A stretch of 64,000 nucleotides of DNA from Castanea sativa (taxonomy: Eukaryota; Streptophyta; Magnoliopsida; Fagales; Fagaceae), in NCBI RefSeq assembly GCF_040712315.1, contig NC_134013.1, forward strand, positions 13,613,001-13,677,000. The letters run 5' to 3'. The position numbers were made by a program, and so were the translations under genes. Position 1 is the stretch's first letter, and each line of letters begins with the position of its first letter. This document shows, piece by piece, positions 63,597-64,000 of the stretch. The notes below the pieces were generated by a model. It was not told where the DNA came from. It saw only the letters and a list, made by a program, of their open reading frames with translations, and did not search any database.

Positions 63597-64000
63597 TTGA
63601 AACCGTCGGAAGTGGGAAAGTTTTTTTTCTCAAGAAACCATCGGAAATAGGAAAGTACATAAGTTTAATGCATTGTCCCTTAAAAAAAAATACAAATAAA
63701 ACTATCGTCTATAGTTTTTTTGACAATACTATCATCTATAGTTTAAACCTTTTATTAAAAAAAAAAAAGTCTATAGTTCAAAGTTTAAATAGATGGTATT
63801 ACTTTTTAAATAAATTAAAGGTTAAAATAAAAAAAAAAATTATTTATTATTTTTAGAAATAAGACTTTATTTTGGAACATTCTAAAATAAAATAGAGAAC
63901 TGACTGTTTCGATCACAGGAAGAAATTAGTGAATAACTTCTGTAATTGAAATAACTAGAATTGGTCAGCCTTTATGAATAGCTAATAGAACCAATAATTC
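63597..64000. other. upstream flank of the F-box gene
   Basis: AT-rich DNA with A-runs and no supported gene. The F-box promoter should lie here, but I see no clear TATA box near the start. Confidence 0.4.

Overview
This window is nuclear DNA of a flowering plant, most likely a woody rosid dicot. It is AT-rich, its genes are split by many short GT-AG introns, and its intergenic DNA is full of (AT)n tracts, tRNA-derived SINEs, MITEs, LINE ends and LTR elements. A Fagales-like source is my guess only. I found no bacterial, organellar, rRNA, tRNA-gene or CRISPR features.

Five host genes appear intact, each rebuilt exon by exon with reading frame kept across every junction. They are a PRONE-type RopGEF (11955..7101, minus, 5 coding exons), two tandem prolyl oligopeptidases (POP-A 32816..39862 and POP-B 41991..46364, plus, 12 exons each with matching exon sizes and phases), a PUS10-type tRNA pseudouridine synthase (60351..50262, minus, 15 exons, one with a GC-AG intron), and an F-box/LRR/FBD protein (63536..61948, minus, 3 exons). 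They act in Rho/ROP GTPase signalling, peptide turnover or processing, tRNA modification and SCF-type ubiquitin targeting. Only the POP pair looks functionally linked, by duplication.

The other large item is a complete but decayed Ty3/Gypsy element of the Tat type (21426..31721, minus orientation). It has 5-bp target-site duplications, about 666-bp LTRs, a primer binding site related to tRNA-Asp, gag-pol with two RNase H domains, and an antisense gene of its own on the opposite strand, with a TATA box and three introns. Its gag-pol frame carries nine nonsense codons over about 4.5 kb without a frameshift.

Layout: 1-5.7 kb gene-free AT-rich DNA; 5.7-6.5 kb possible coding relic; 7.1-12.0 kb RopGEF; 12.1-14.7 kb AT-rich DNA with a MITE and small repeats; 14.7-21.3 kb an old tandem duplication of a roughly 2.3-kb unit, each copy broken by a different solo LTR of one family; 21.4-31.7 kb Tat element; 32.8-46.4 kb tandem POP genes, POP-A swollen by a SINE and two antisense LINE ends; 46.4-50.2 kb repeats; 50.3-60.4 kb PUS10; 61.9-63.5 kb F-box gene.
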